Of a stretch of 8,380 nucleotides of DNA, positions 1-6,950 are shown piece by piece. The notes below the pieces were generated by a model. The model was not told the DNA's origin. It saw nothing but the letters and a program-made list of their open reading frames with translations, and did no database searches. Each line of letters opens with the position of its first letter. Position 1 is the stretch's first letter. Source of the DNA: JACMMS01 sp043772865 (lineage in GTDB: Bacteria > Pseudomonadota > Gammaproteobacteria > Burkholderiales > Methylophilaceae); the NCBI GenBank assembly GCA_043772865.1, contig JAYVFU010000228.1:1-8380 (forward strand). The letters are read 5' to 3'. Position numbers and translations under genes: made by a program.

Positions 1-5
1 TGTAA

Positions 6-521
6 TCAAGCTGGATGCAAATGACGAGGTATAGGATTAAAAGTATGTAACAATATTTTCTGTTCAAGATATACAGCATGAGCTTGTTCTGCGGTATTAA
101 AAAGACCTAAATATTTGTTTTTTTTATTAAATTGAATCTGTGCTGCAAATTTTTTTATGTTTTTATAGTAAGTTACGCCCATAAATCCAGTGCTATTACT
201 TGAATATAATTTAATATTTTGGCAATTTTCGAAACTAGTAGCTTCTCTTAAATTTTCCCATCTATTGTCATCTCGTATACCGTTAATATGATCAACTGAT
301 TTTTCAGGAATTTTACCATTCATGTAAAGAAACGCTAATCTATGTAGCTTGTAATATTTACCTTTTATACCAATGCACAAATAACCAGAAGAACAATAAA
401 AGCCAGCTTCCATTTTTTTTCTGTTGTTTCTTTTAGCTGGTATATATAAAAAAATTCCTGTTTCTGGGTTGTAAGTAAATTTGTTTCTTAATTCATCTTG
501 CGTTAGAATGCGGTCAGTCAT
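6..521 (-). CDS. HNH endonuclease with C-terminal AP2-type DNA-binding domain
   Basis: This 171-residue protein looks like a free-standing homing-type or phage-type HNH endonuclease, which would nick or cut DNA at a recognised site. The HNH core runs from about residue 58 to 100, with H60-R61, the D77-H78-I-N80 metal/catalytic motif, N86 and the N90-L91-R92 ending typical of the family. Residues 110-152 match the AP2/ERF-like domain (G115-V116 ... F125 ... Y137-L138-G139 ... F141 ... A144 ... A147), which binds DNA in many phage and mobile HNH proteins. The start is supported by an AGGAG Shine-Dalgarno (528-532, minus strand) 6 nt before the ATG. The gene is clearly more AT-rich than lon or clpX, is on the opposite strand, and has no functional link to the protease cluster, so horizontal acquisition is likely (inference). 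The natural target is not visible. The gene looks complete, with its TGA stop 6 bases from the window edge. Confidence 0.85.
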   Translation of the reverse strand: MTDRILTQDELRNKFTYNPETGIFLYIPAKRNNRKKMEAGFYCSSGYLCIGIKGKYYKLHRLAFLYMNGKIPEKSVDHINGIRDDNRWENLREATSFENCQNIKLYSSNSTGFMGVTYYKNIKKFAAQIQFNKKNKYLGLFNTAEQAHAVYLEQKILLHTFNPIPRHLHPA

Positions 522-550
522 ATTTAACTCCTATTTAGTTAATTTGATTA

Positions 551-583
551 GAACTAGTTAGTGCTGAAACACTTTACTAGTTC
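551..583. repeat. Perfect 8-bp inverted repeat, candidate operator
   Basis: The arms GAACTAGT (551-558) and ACTAGTTC (576-583) are perfect inverted copies separated by 17 nt. An inner GTG/CAC pair (561-563 and 570-572) could extend a hairpin past a small internal loop. No T-run follows directly on either strand, so it does not look like an intrinsic terminator. It overlaps promoter-like sequence on both strands: CTGAAA (564-569) with TATTAT (587-592) at 17 nt spacing on the + strand, and a TATAAT (588-593) read on the minus strand. That placement fits an operator for the HNH gene or tig, but this is inference. Confidence 0.45.
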
Positions 584-691
584 GTATATTATAAACTTTT
601 TTGTAAAAATTATGTATATTATTCTGTACACAGCTTTGAAATTTGGCGTATTTACTAGAGTATTGATGCTCTCCTTTCGCACCATCATTTT

Positions 692-721
692 AAGCTTAAA
701 GCTTTTTGAGCTTAGAGCTTT
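692..721 (+). repeat. Imperfect 14-bp tandem direct repeat upstream of tig
   Basis: AAGCTTAAAGCTTT (692-705) and GAGCTTAGAGCTTT (708-721) match at 12 of 14 positions with a 16-bp period. Each unit contains two AGCTT cores, so the region is also partly self-complementary and could fold in several ways. It lies 85-114 nt before the tig start codon. A regulator site or a slippage-derived repeat are both possible. Confidence 0.5.
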
Positions 722-744
722 ATCATAAAGCCTTAGTCAAAATA

Positions 745-750
745 TATAAT
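745..750 (+). promoter_or_regulatory. Possible -10 box for tig
   Basis: A perfect TATAAT lies 55 nt before the tig start codon, just after the tandem repeat. No acceptable -35 hexamer is found 16-18 nt upstream and there is no extended TG, so the assignment rests on the -10 match in very AT-rich DNA and is weak. Confidence 0.25.
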
Positions 751-805
751 TTTAAAGCGTAAAAGTTAAAACTAAATTTTTGGGATTATAGTTAGGAACA
801 ATAGC

Positions 806-2110
806 ATGGCCGTATCTGTTGAAAAAATCAGCAATCTAGAGCGTCGCATGACCATTGCAGTGCCACTTGAGCCTTTGCAAAATCAAGTGAGTCTACGCAT
901 TAAACAAATCTCTAAAACAGCAAAACTGTCTGGCTTTCGTCCAGGTAAGGTGCCGTTAAAACTCGTTGAGCAACAGTACTATAACGAAGTGCGCGATGAA
1001 ATCTACTCAAAAGCAGTAGAAAGTAGTTTTGGTGCTGCGGCTGAAGAAAATAAATTACGTGTTGCTGGTTTTCCAAATATTGAACATAAACCCTTTGATG
1101 CGGCGACAGGTCAATTTGAGTACGTTGCCACTTTTGAGGTTTTTCCAGAAGTGACAATTGGTGACTTAACAAAAGTAAAAATTGAAACGCCCACTTTAGA
1201 AGTGGTAGATGCTGACGTTAATAAAACATTAGATGTGTTAATTAAACAACGTGTTACTTTTGAACCAGTTAAACGCGCTGCAAAAAAAGGTGATCGTATT
1301 AATGTAGTACTTAATGCAACTATGGATGGTCAAGAAGTAGAGAGCACTGGCGCAGAAGGTATTGATTTGGTGTTAGGTGAAACCAGTCGCGTGACCATGT
1401 TTGATGATAATTTGATTGGCAATAAAGCAGGTGTGGCAAAAAGTTTTGATATTACGTATCCATCTGACCATAATCCTGAACAATTAGCAGGAAAAACTGT
1501 CTCATATCAAGTAACTATTAAAAGTGTAGGCCAACCTAAATTGCCAGAAGTCGATGCTGAGTTTGCTAAAAGCTTAGGTGTTGATGATGGTAAGGTAGAA
1601 ACAATGCGGGAAGAAGTTAAAGCCAGCCTCACACAAGAGGTTGAAAAGCGCGTTAAAGCTAAATTGAAAGAACAAGTTTTTACAGCATTACTTGAACAAG
1701 CGAACTTAGATGTGCCCAGCTCATTAGTTAATGTGGAAGTTAATCGTATGATGCAGATGACTGCACAAAACTTGCAACAGCGTGGTGCAGATATGAGTAA
1801 TATCAATCTTGATCCTAGTATGTTTCAAGATCAAGCAACTCGAAGCACTGCTCTACGTTTGATTTTAGGCGAAATTGTCAATAAAAATAGTTTACAAGCT
1901 AATGCTGATCAAATTCGTACGATGGTTGATCAATTTGCACAAAGTTTTGAAAGTCCAGCGCAAGTTGTGGCTTGGTATTATGCAGATGTACAACGTTTGG
2001 ATGAGCCTGCTGCGTTGGCTACAGAAGAAAATGTTGTTGCTTGGGTGTTAGGCCAAGCTAAAGTTAGTACTAAAAAAATTAAATTTGATGACTTAATGGG
2101 AAATGCATAA
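806..2110 (+). CDS. tig: Trigger factor, ribosome-associated chaperone and peptidyl-prolyl isomerase
   Basis: Trigger factor docks at the ribosomal exit tunnel and shields nascent chains in the cytoplasm. The 434 residues match the usual length (432 in E. coli). The N-terminal ribosome-binding domain (about 1-115) has the signature loop G43-F-R-P-G-K-V-P50, equivalent to the GFRxGKxP motif that contacts ribosomal protein L23. A FKBP-type isomerase domain follows (about 158-242, with the conserved G205-N-K-A-G209 turn), then a long helical C-terminal substrate-binding domain (about 250-434) rich in K, E, Q and A. AGGAA (794-798) stands 7 nt before the ATG and fixes the start. clpP begins 5 nt after the stop, so the two are probably cotranscribed. 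No frameshift or missing segment is apparent. Confidence 0.98.
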   Translation: MAVSVEKISNLERRMTIAVPLEPLQNQVSLRIKQISKTAKLSGFRPGKVPLKLVEQQYYNEVRDEIYSKAVESSFGAAAEENKLRVAGFPNIEHKPFDAATGQFEYVATFEVFPEVTIGDLTKVKIETPTLEVVDADVNKTLDVLIKQRVTFEPVKRAAKKGDRINVVLNATMDGQEVESTGAEGIDLVLGETSRVTMFDDNLIGNKAGVAKSFDITYPSDHNPEQLAGKTVSYQVTIKSVGQPKLPEVDAEFAKSLGVDDGKVETMREEVKASLTQEVEKRVKAKLKEQVFTALLEQANLDVPSSLVNVEVNRMMQMTAQNLQQRGADMSNINLDPSMFQDQATRSTALRLILGEIVNKNSLQANADQIRTMVDQFAQSFESPAQVVAWYYADVQRLDEPAALATEENVVAWVLGQAKVSTKKIKFDDLMGNA

Positions 2111-2115
2111 CTGCT

Positions 2116-2796
2116 ATGACAAATCAGCTCGGTAACCACTTTGTGAATAACCAATTCGGAAATAACACTTCTGGATTAAACATGAGCGAGCCGCAAGGCT
2201 TGGGTTTAATCCCAATGGTGGTTGAGCAAAGTGGTCGTGGTGAGCGCTCTTATGATATTTATTCACGCCTACTTAAAGAGCGCGTTATATTTTTAGTTGG
2301 TCCGGTAAATGATATGTCGGCCAATTTGATTGTGGCTCAGTTACTATTTTTGGAAGCTGAAAATCCAGATAAAGATATATCTTTGTATATCAACTCACCT
2401 GGCGGTTCAGTGACTGCAGGCATGTCGATTTATGACACCATGCAATTTATTAAGCCAGATGTAAGCACACTTTGTATTGGTCAGGCAGCCAGTATGGGTG
2501 CATTTTTATTGGCTGCTGGCGCTAAAGAAAAACGCTTTAGTTTACCTAATTCACGTGTCATGATTCATCAACCTTCAGGTGGTTTCCAAGGTCAATCAAG
2601 TGACATTGCAATTCATGCCAAAGAAATTATGTATTTGCGTAACAAATTAAATGGCATTTTGGCGCACCATACAGGCAGAACTGCTGAACAAATTGATGTT
2701 GATACTGAGCGTGATAATTTTATGAGCGCTGAAGAATCAGTTGCTTACGGCATGATTGACAAAGTCATTGCGAGTCGCCACGAAGCTGTTATTTAA
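2116..2796 (+). CDS. clpP: ATP-dependent Clp protease proteolytic subunit
   Basis: ClpP is the serine protease barrel that degrades substrates unfolded and delivered by ClpX (next gene) or ClpA. The catalytic triad is intact: S126 in G-Q-A-A-S-M-G, H151 in M-I-H-Q-P-S-G-G, and D200 in D-T-E-R-D-N-F-M-S. The oxyanion-region motif N93-S-P-G-G-S-V is present. By alignment with E. coli (S111, H136, D185 of the precursor) the offset is 15. The mature protein should therefore begin near G30-L-I-P-M-V-V-E-Q, leaving a 29-residue Asn/Gly-rich propeptide against 14 in E. coli. The start codon is uncertain: ATG 2116 lies 5 nt after the tig stop with no clear Shine-Dalgarno (translational coupling is plausible), while ATG 2182 (M23) would give a 204-residue protein with a 7-residue propeptide. 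Identity of the gene is not in doubt. Confidence 0.97.
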   Translation: MTNQLGNHFVNNQFGNNTSGLNMSEPQGLGLIPMVVEQSGRGERSYDIYSRLLKERVIFLVGPVNDMSANLIVAQLLFLEAENPDKDISLYINSPGGSVTAGMSIYDTMQFIKPDVSTLCIGQAASMGAFLLAAGAKEKRFSLPNSRVMIHQPSGGFQGQSSDIAIHAKEIMYLRNKLNGILAHHTGRTAEQIDVDTERDNFMSAEESVAYGMIDKVIASRHEAVI

Positions 2797-2922
2797 TTAT
2801 AAAAATAATAATTACAGCCATACTCAGTAAAAGTGGTTAAAACTAGAGCATTCATCTAAAAAAATCCGGTTCTATTTTTTGGTTATTTACAAGCCAATGA
2901 TTGAGTCAGTTAGGAAATTGAA
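2797..2922 (+). other. clpP–clpX spacer
   Basis: This 126-nt AT-rich gap has no convincing terminator or promoter. Near its end is the clpX ribosome-binding site AGGAA (2912-2916), 6 nt before the ATG. An all-A/T dyad (AAAAAAT 2859-2865, ATTTTTT 2874-2880) is present but is not followed by a T-run in the direction of transcription. clpX may be read through from tig-clpP or have its own unrecognised promoter. Confidence 0.5.
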
Positions 2923-4224
2923 ATGGCGACTAAAAAAGCTGACGGCGATAAATTACTTTATTGCTCTTTTTGCGGAAAAAGCCAGCATGAGGTTAAAAAA
3001 CTGATTGCAGGTCCTTCTGTATTTATTTGTGATGAATGCGTTGATCTATGCAACGATATTATTGTTGAAGAGGTGCAAAGCGCTTTGAGCTTAGCAGCAG
3101 TTGGCTCACAAGAAAGTGGAGTTGCTGGCCTACCTTCACCTAAAGAAATTTGTAGTAATCTTGACCAATACGTGATTGGTCAAGTTCAAGCAAAAAAAAC
3201 CTTAGCGGTTGCAGTTTATAACCACTATAAGCGTTTGGGGCATAATCAATCTGTAAAATCTAATACTAAAGATGATGTTGAAATCGCAAAAAGTAATATT
3301 TTACTCATTGGGCCTACTGGTTCAGGTAAAACACTATTAGCTCAAACACTAGCAAAACTTTTAGATGTGCCATTTGTAATGGCTGATGCCACTACATTAA
3401 CTGAAGCTGGTTATGTGGGTGAAGATGTTGAAAACATTATGCAAAAATTATTGCAAAAATGCGATTACGATATCGAAAAAGCACAGCGCGGTATTGTTTA
3501 TATTGATGAAGTAGACAAGATTTCACGTAAGTCAGAAAACCCATCTATTACGCGTGATGTATCAGGTGAGGGCGTGCAGCAAGCATTGCTTAAACTTATT
3601 GAAGGTACTATCGCTTCAGTACCGCCCCAAGGTGGCCGTAAACATCCTAACCAAGAGTTTGTACAGCTAGACACCACTAATATATTGTTTATCTGCGGTG
3701 GGGCTTTTGATGGCTTAGATAAAGTGATTCGTCGCCGATCAGAAAAAGGCGGTATTGGTTTTGGTGCGGAAGTTAAAAGTAAAGAGGATGTACGTCAAAT
3801 AGGTGCTGTGTTACGCGATGTAGAACCAGAGGATCTTATCAAATTCGGTTTAATTCCAGAATTTATTGGTCGTTTGCCAGTAGTTGCCACTCTAGAATCA
3901 TTAGATGAAGCCGCTTTAATGACTATTTTAGTTGAGCCAAAAAATGCACTCACTAAGCAATACGTTAAGTTATTTAAGATGGAAGGTGTAGATTTAGAAT
4001 TCAGAGAATCTGCCTTGCATTTAATTGCCAAAAAAGCGTTAGAACGTAAAGCAGGTGCCCGTGGATTGCGGTCAATTATGGAACATGCTTTATTAGATGT
4101 AATGTTCGACTTACCATCCATTGAACACTTAAGCAAAGTTGTTATCGATGAGGCGGCAATTAGAGGTGAAACACCACCCATTATGATTTTTTCTGACGAG
4201 AAAAAATTAGCAAGTAACCTATAA
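2923..4224 (+). CDS. clpX: ATP-dependent Clp protease ATP-binding subunit, AAA+ unfoldase
   Basis: ClpX is the hexameric AAA+ unfoldase that recognises degradation tags (such as SsrA) and threads substrates into ClpP. The N-terminal zinc-binding domain has C14-x2-C17 and C36-x2-C39. Walker A is G130-P-T-G-S-G-K-T137, and Walker B ends in D195-E196 within I-V-Y-I-D-E-V-D-K. Pore loops are G163-Y-V-G166 and the R239-K-H241 loop. The ClpP-docking loop carries I278-G-F280, so this subunit should pair with the ClpP encoded just upstream. The E-F-I-G-R-L-P segment (313-319) and the G378-A-R-G-L-R sensor-2 region are present. At 433 residues it is close to the E. coli protein (424). The start is fixed by AGGAA 6 nt upstream. 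Nothing is missing. Confidence 0.98.
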   Translation: MATKKADGDKLLYCSFCGKSQHEVKKLIAGPSVFICDECVDLCNDIIVEEVQSALSLAAVGSQESGVAGLPSPKEICSNLDQYVIGQVQAKKTLAVAVYNHYKRLGHNQSVKSNTKDDVEIAKSNILLIGPTGSGKTLLAQTLAKLLDVPFVMADATTLTEAGYVGEDVENIMQKLLQKCDYDIEKAQRGIVYIDEVDKISRKSENPSITRDVSGEGVQQALLKLIEGTIASVPPQGGRKHPNQEFVQLDTTNILFICGGAFDGLDKVIRRRSEKGGIGFGAEVKSKEDVRQIGAVLRDVEPEDLIKFGLIPEFIGRLPVVATLESLDEAALMTILVEPKNALTKQYVKLFKMEGVDLEFRESALHLIAKKALERKAGARGLRSIMEHALLDVMFDLPSIEHLSKVVIDEAAIRGETPPIMIFSDEKKLASNL

Positions 4225-4277
4225 CAACTGTTTATGCTAATAATGTGTTGATTACCTTAAATTAGTCAGCCTATGTA

Positions 4278-4306
4278 CTTGAACTATCAAAGAATGTTCC
4301 CAACCT
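4278..4306 (+). promoter_or_regulatory. Candidate sigma-32 heat-shock promoter for lon
   Basis: CTTGAA (4278-4283) matches the start of the sigma-32 -35 consensus (CTTGAAA). After 15 nt, CCCAACCT (4299-4306) agrees with the -10 consensus CCCCATnT at 5 of 7 defined positions. The spacing lies within the known range for this sigma factor. The box ends 66 nt before the lon ATG. lon is a classic RpoH-regulated gene in proteobacteria, so the position makes biological sense. No equally good site was seen before tig or clpX. This is a by-eye match. Confidence 0.5.
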
Positions 4307-4372
4307 ATCCATCATAATCAGTTTCAAAGCGAATTTCGCATTTAAGCTGTAACGTTGATAAGAAAGAATTTT

Positions 4373-6823
4373 ATGACTGAACAATCTTTGCCAAAATTCA
4401 CTGCCGATGATGGATTAATGCCATTACTACCCTTACGTGATGTCGTTGTATATCCCCACCTTGTTATTCCACTTTTTGTTGGCCGTGAAAAATCGGTAAA
4501 TGCGCTAGAGATTGCCTCTAACAGTAACAAACAAATTTTATTGGTTGCACAAAAATCTGCCAATAAAGATGAGCCAGATGCCAATGATTTGTACAATGTT
4601 GGCACCATTGCCACTGTGTTACAAATGCTTAAGTTGCCAGATGGTACGGTAAAGGTGTTGGTAGAAGGGTTGCACAGAGCTAAAGTTTCTGACTTTATTG
4701 AAACTGAAGAATGTTTTGCAGCAAAAGCTGTGCAAATTGATCATCCCAATGATGATGACAGTGAAACACAAGCCCTAATGCGCACCGTTTTCACTCAATT
4801 TGATCAATACGTTAAATTAAATAAAAAAATACCACCAGAAATCTTGACTTCATTGGCTACCATTAATGATGCTGGACGTTTGGCAGATACAATTTCAGCG
4901 CATCTAACACTAAAGTTAGAAGAGAAACAAAAAATATTAGAAATGTTCAGTGTAATAGAACGCCTTGAGCATCTATTACATTTAATGGAATCAGAAATTG
5001 ATATTCTGCAAGTTGAAAAGCGTATTCGGGGTCGTGTAAAGCGCCAAATGGAAAAAAGCCAGCGCGAGTATTATTTAAATGAGCAAGTCAAAGCGATTCA
5101 AAAAGAGTTGGGTGAACAAGATGAAAACGCAGAAATCGATGAGTTAGAAAAACGCATTCAAAGCGCAAATATGCCAAAAGAAGCGTTAACTAAAGTCTAT
5201 GGTGAAATGAAAAAACTCAAATTAATGTCGCCTATGTCAGCCGAGGCTGCAGTTGTGCGCAATTATATTGAGACTTTAACTAATTTGCCTTGGAAGAAAA
5301 AAACTAAAATAAGTAAAGATTTATCAACAGCAGAAGCTATTTTAGATGCTGATCACTACGGATTAGAAAAAGTAAAAGAACGCATTGTTGAGTATTTGGC
5401 AGTTCAGCAGCGTGTGGGTAAGGTCAAAGCGCCCATCCTTTGTTTAGTGGGCCCTCCAGGCGTAGGTAAGACCTCGCTTGGACAAAGTATTGCTAAAGCA
5501 GTCAACCGTAAATTTGTGCGTATGGCTTTGGGTGGTGTCCGTGATGAGTCTGAAATTCGTGGGCATAGACGTACATATATAGGTTCAATGCCAGGTAAAG
5601 TGTTACAAAGCATGGCTAAAGTTGGTGTTAAGAATCCGTTATTCTTGCTCGATGAAGTCGATAAAATGGGTCAGGATATGCGTGGTGATCCTTCATCAGC
5701 CTTACTTGAAGTGTTAGACCCCGAGCAAAATCATACGTTTGCTGATCATTATGTTGAAGTTGAATACGATTTATCTGACGTGATGTTCATTGCTACATCT
5801 AATAGTATGAATATTCCACCAGCACTACTAGATCGTATGGAAATCATTAGGCTTGCTGGATATACGGAAGATGAAAAAGTGAATATCGCCATGCGTTATT
5901 TATTGCCTAAACAATTAAAAGCTCATGGTTTAAAAGACACTGAAATTAATGTGGCAGAAACTGCAATTCGTGACATCGTACGTTATTACACGCGCGAGGC
6001 GGGTGTGCGCCGGTTAGAGCAAGAAATTGCTAAGATCTGCCGAAAAGTTGTTAAAGAAATATTAATGGCAAAATCTGCCAAAGTTTCTGCTGAGGCTAAA
6101 TCTAAAACGACTAAAAAAATTAGTGTTACCTCTAAAACATTAGAGAACTACTTAGAAGTTCGTCGTTATGACTTTGGTGTTGCAGCGAAAGAAAATCAAA
6201 TTGGTCAGGTTACAGGTTTGGCTTGGACTTCAGTCGGAGGTGAGCTTTTAACGATTGAAGCCGTGATGTTACCTGGTAAAGGTAAAACAATTACTACTGG
6301 TAAGCTTGGCGATGTGATGCAAGAATCTGTTCAAGCTGCCATGAGCGTAGTGCGCAGTCGTGCAAAACGGTTAGGTATTAGTGAAGACTTTTATGAAAAG
6401 AAAGATATTCATATCCACTTGCCAGAAGGTGCTACGCCAAAAGATGGTCCAAGTGCAGGCATTGCGTTAACCACAGCATTAGTTTCTGTCATTACTGGCA
6501 TACCAGCACGTGCAGATGTAGCAATGACGGGTGAAATTACCTTAAGAGGTGAGGTGTTGCCTATTGGTGGTTTGAAAGAAAAACTGTTAGCTGCACATCG
6601 AGGTGGAATTAAAATAGTATTGATACCAGAATCTAATGTTAAAGATTTAGTAGAAATTCCAGAAAATATAAAAAATGTTTTAGAAATTCATCCAGTTCAG
6701 TGGATAGACCAAGTGCTTGAACTCGCTTTAGAAAAAATGCCTGAGCCTTTGCCAGACGCGATAGCTGTTGTTTCAACAGATACGCCAAATAATCCAGATA
6801 CGACATTAGCCATTACGCATTAA
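4373..6823 (+). CDS. lon: ATP-dependent Lon protease (LonA)
   Basis: Lon is a soluble hexameric AAA+ serine protease that removes misfolded and regulatory proteins. With the ATG at 4373 it has 816 residues (E. coli 784). The N-terminal substrate-binding domain begins with L18-L-P-L-R-D-V-V-V-Y-P-H, and a coiled helical region spans about 185-300. Walker A is G360-P-P-G-V-G-K-T367, and Walker B is L-F-L-L-D427-E428-V-D. The protease domain has the Ser-Lys dyad: S694 in P-K-D-G-P-S-A-G and K737 in G-G-L-K-E-K-L-L. A Ser/Lys/Thr/Ala-rich stretch (about 566-588), roughly 11 residues longer than E. coli, links the ATPase and protease domains, and the C-terminus runs on for a further short tail. 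An in-frame TTG at 4355 would add six residues but has no ribosome-binding site. GAAAG (4362-4366) precedes ATG 4373 at 6 nt and the next residues fit the family, so ATG is preferred. Confidence 0.97.
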   Translation: MTEQSLPKFTADDGLMPLLPLRDVVVYPHLVIPLFVGREKSVNALEIASNSNKQILLVAQKSANKDEPDANDLYNVGTIATVLQMLKLPDGTVKVLVEGLHRAKVSDFIETEECFAAKAVQIDHPNDDDSETQALMRTVFTQFDQYVKLNKKIPPEILTSLATINDAGRLADTISAHLTLKLEEKQKILEMFSVIERLEHLLHLMESEIDILQVEKRIRGRVKRQMEKSQREYYLNEQVKAIQKELGEQDENAEIDELEKRIQSANMPKEALTKVYGEMKKLKLMSPMSAEAAVVRNYIETLTNLPWKKKTKISKDLSTAEAILDADHYGLEKVKERIVEYLAVQQRVGKVKAPILCLVGPPGVGKTSLGQSIAKAVNRKFVRMALGGVRDESEIRGHRRTYIGSMPGKVLQSMAKVGVKNPLFLLDEVDKMGQDMRGDPSSALLEVLDPEQNHTFADHYVEVEYDLSDVMFIATSNSMNIPPALLDRMEIIRLAGYTEDEKVNIAMRYLLPKQLKAHGLKDTEINVAETAIRDIVRYYTREAGVRRLEQEIAKICRKVVKEILMAKSAKVSAEAKSKTTKKISVTSKTLENYLEVRRYDFGVAAKENQIGQVTGLAWTSVGGELLTIEAVMLPGKGKTITTGKLGDVMQESVQAAMSVVRSRAKRLGISEDFYEKKDIHIHLPEGATPKDGPSAGIALTTALVSVITGIPARADVAMTGEITLRGEVLPIGGLKEKLLAAHRGGIKIVLIPESNVKDLVEIPENIKNVLEIHPVQWIDQVLELALEKMPEPLPDAIAVVSTDTPNNPDTTLAITH

Positions 6824-6864
6824 TGATTTATTTGATTAAATCTTGTGGTTTAAGCAGTAAAGCC

Positions 6865-6894
6865 TTGACACAGCCTTTTGCGGCTTGATATAAA
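6865..6894 (+). promoter_or_regulatory. Strong sigma-70 promoter for hupB
   Basis: A perfect -35 TTGACA (6865-6870), an 18-nt spacer and -10 TATAAA (6889-6894) with an extended TGA just before it (6886-6888) make this the best sigma-70 match in the window. The predicted start point is about 6900-6902, leaving a leader of about 50 nt before the GTG. A dyad AAGCC (6860-6864) / GGCTT (6882-6886) brackets the spacer and might bind a regulator, but this is speculative. Confidence 0.75.
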
Positions 6895-6897
6895 GCT

Positions 6898-6924
6898 AAT
6901 ACAGGAGTTACCTGTTATTTTTTT
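6898..6924 (+). terminator. Probable intrinsic terminator of lon, overlapping the hupB start point
   Basis: ACAGG (6901-6905) pairs with CCTGT (6911-6915) around a 5-nt loop, and AAT (6898-6900) can add pairs with ATT (6917-6919) past a one-base bulge. Seven T's follow (6918-6924). The stem is short with few G/C pairs, so termination may be partial. It sits directly at the predicted transcription start of hupB. Confidence 0.6.
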
Positions 6925-6950
6925 GAAGTAACATTAAGAGGGGATTACAC

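Larger units (their letters stand above)
522..805. other. Divergent intergenic region between the HNH gene and tig
   Basis: This very AT-rich 284-nt gap holds the start signals of both flanking genes. Visible structure: a dyad at 551-583, a tandem imperfect repeat at 692-721, and several AT-rich promoter-like hexamers. I see no ORF with a ribosome-binding site and no tRNA or tRNA remnant in it. The junction between native and possibly acquired DNA should lie somewhere here, but no target-site duplication or att-like repeat is evident. Confidence 0.6.

Noticed and set aside
2200..2215. TTGGG/CCCAA inverted repeat near the start of clpP as a translation-control hairpin.
   Set aside because: Only 5 bp and inside codons for the conserved mature N-terminus, so coding constraint is enough to explain it.
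2859..2880. AAAAAAT/ATTTTTT hairpin in the clpP–clpX spacer as a terminator.
   Set aside because: The stem has only A/T pairs and GG follows it rather than a T-run on the + strand, so it should not terminate.
3795..4181. 128-codon minus-strand open frame inside clpX.
   Set aside because: Antisense shadow of a strongly conserved coding region; its translation shows no domain-like pattern.
4355..4372. TTG start that would add six residues (M-I-R-K-N-F) to Lon.
   Set aside because: No ribosome-binding site precedes it, while the ATG at 4373 has GAAAG 6 nt upstream and gives a family-like N-terminus.
6825..6842. GATTTA/TAAATC hairpin directly after lon as its terminator.
   Set aside because: Six A/T-rich pairs with no T-run after it; the ACAGG/CCTGT hairpin with T7 downstream is the better candidate.
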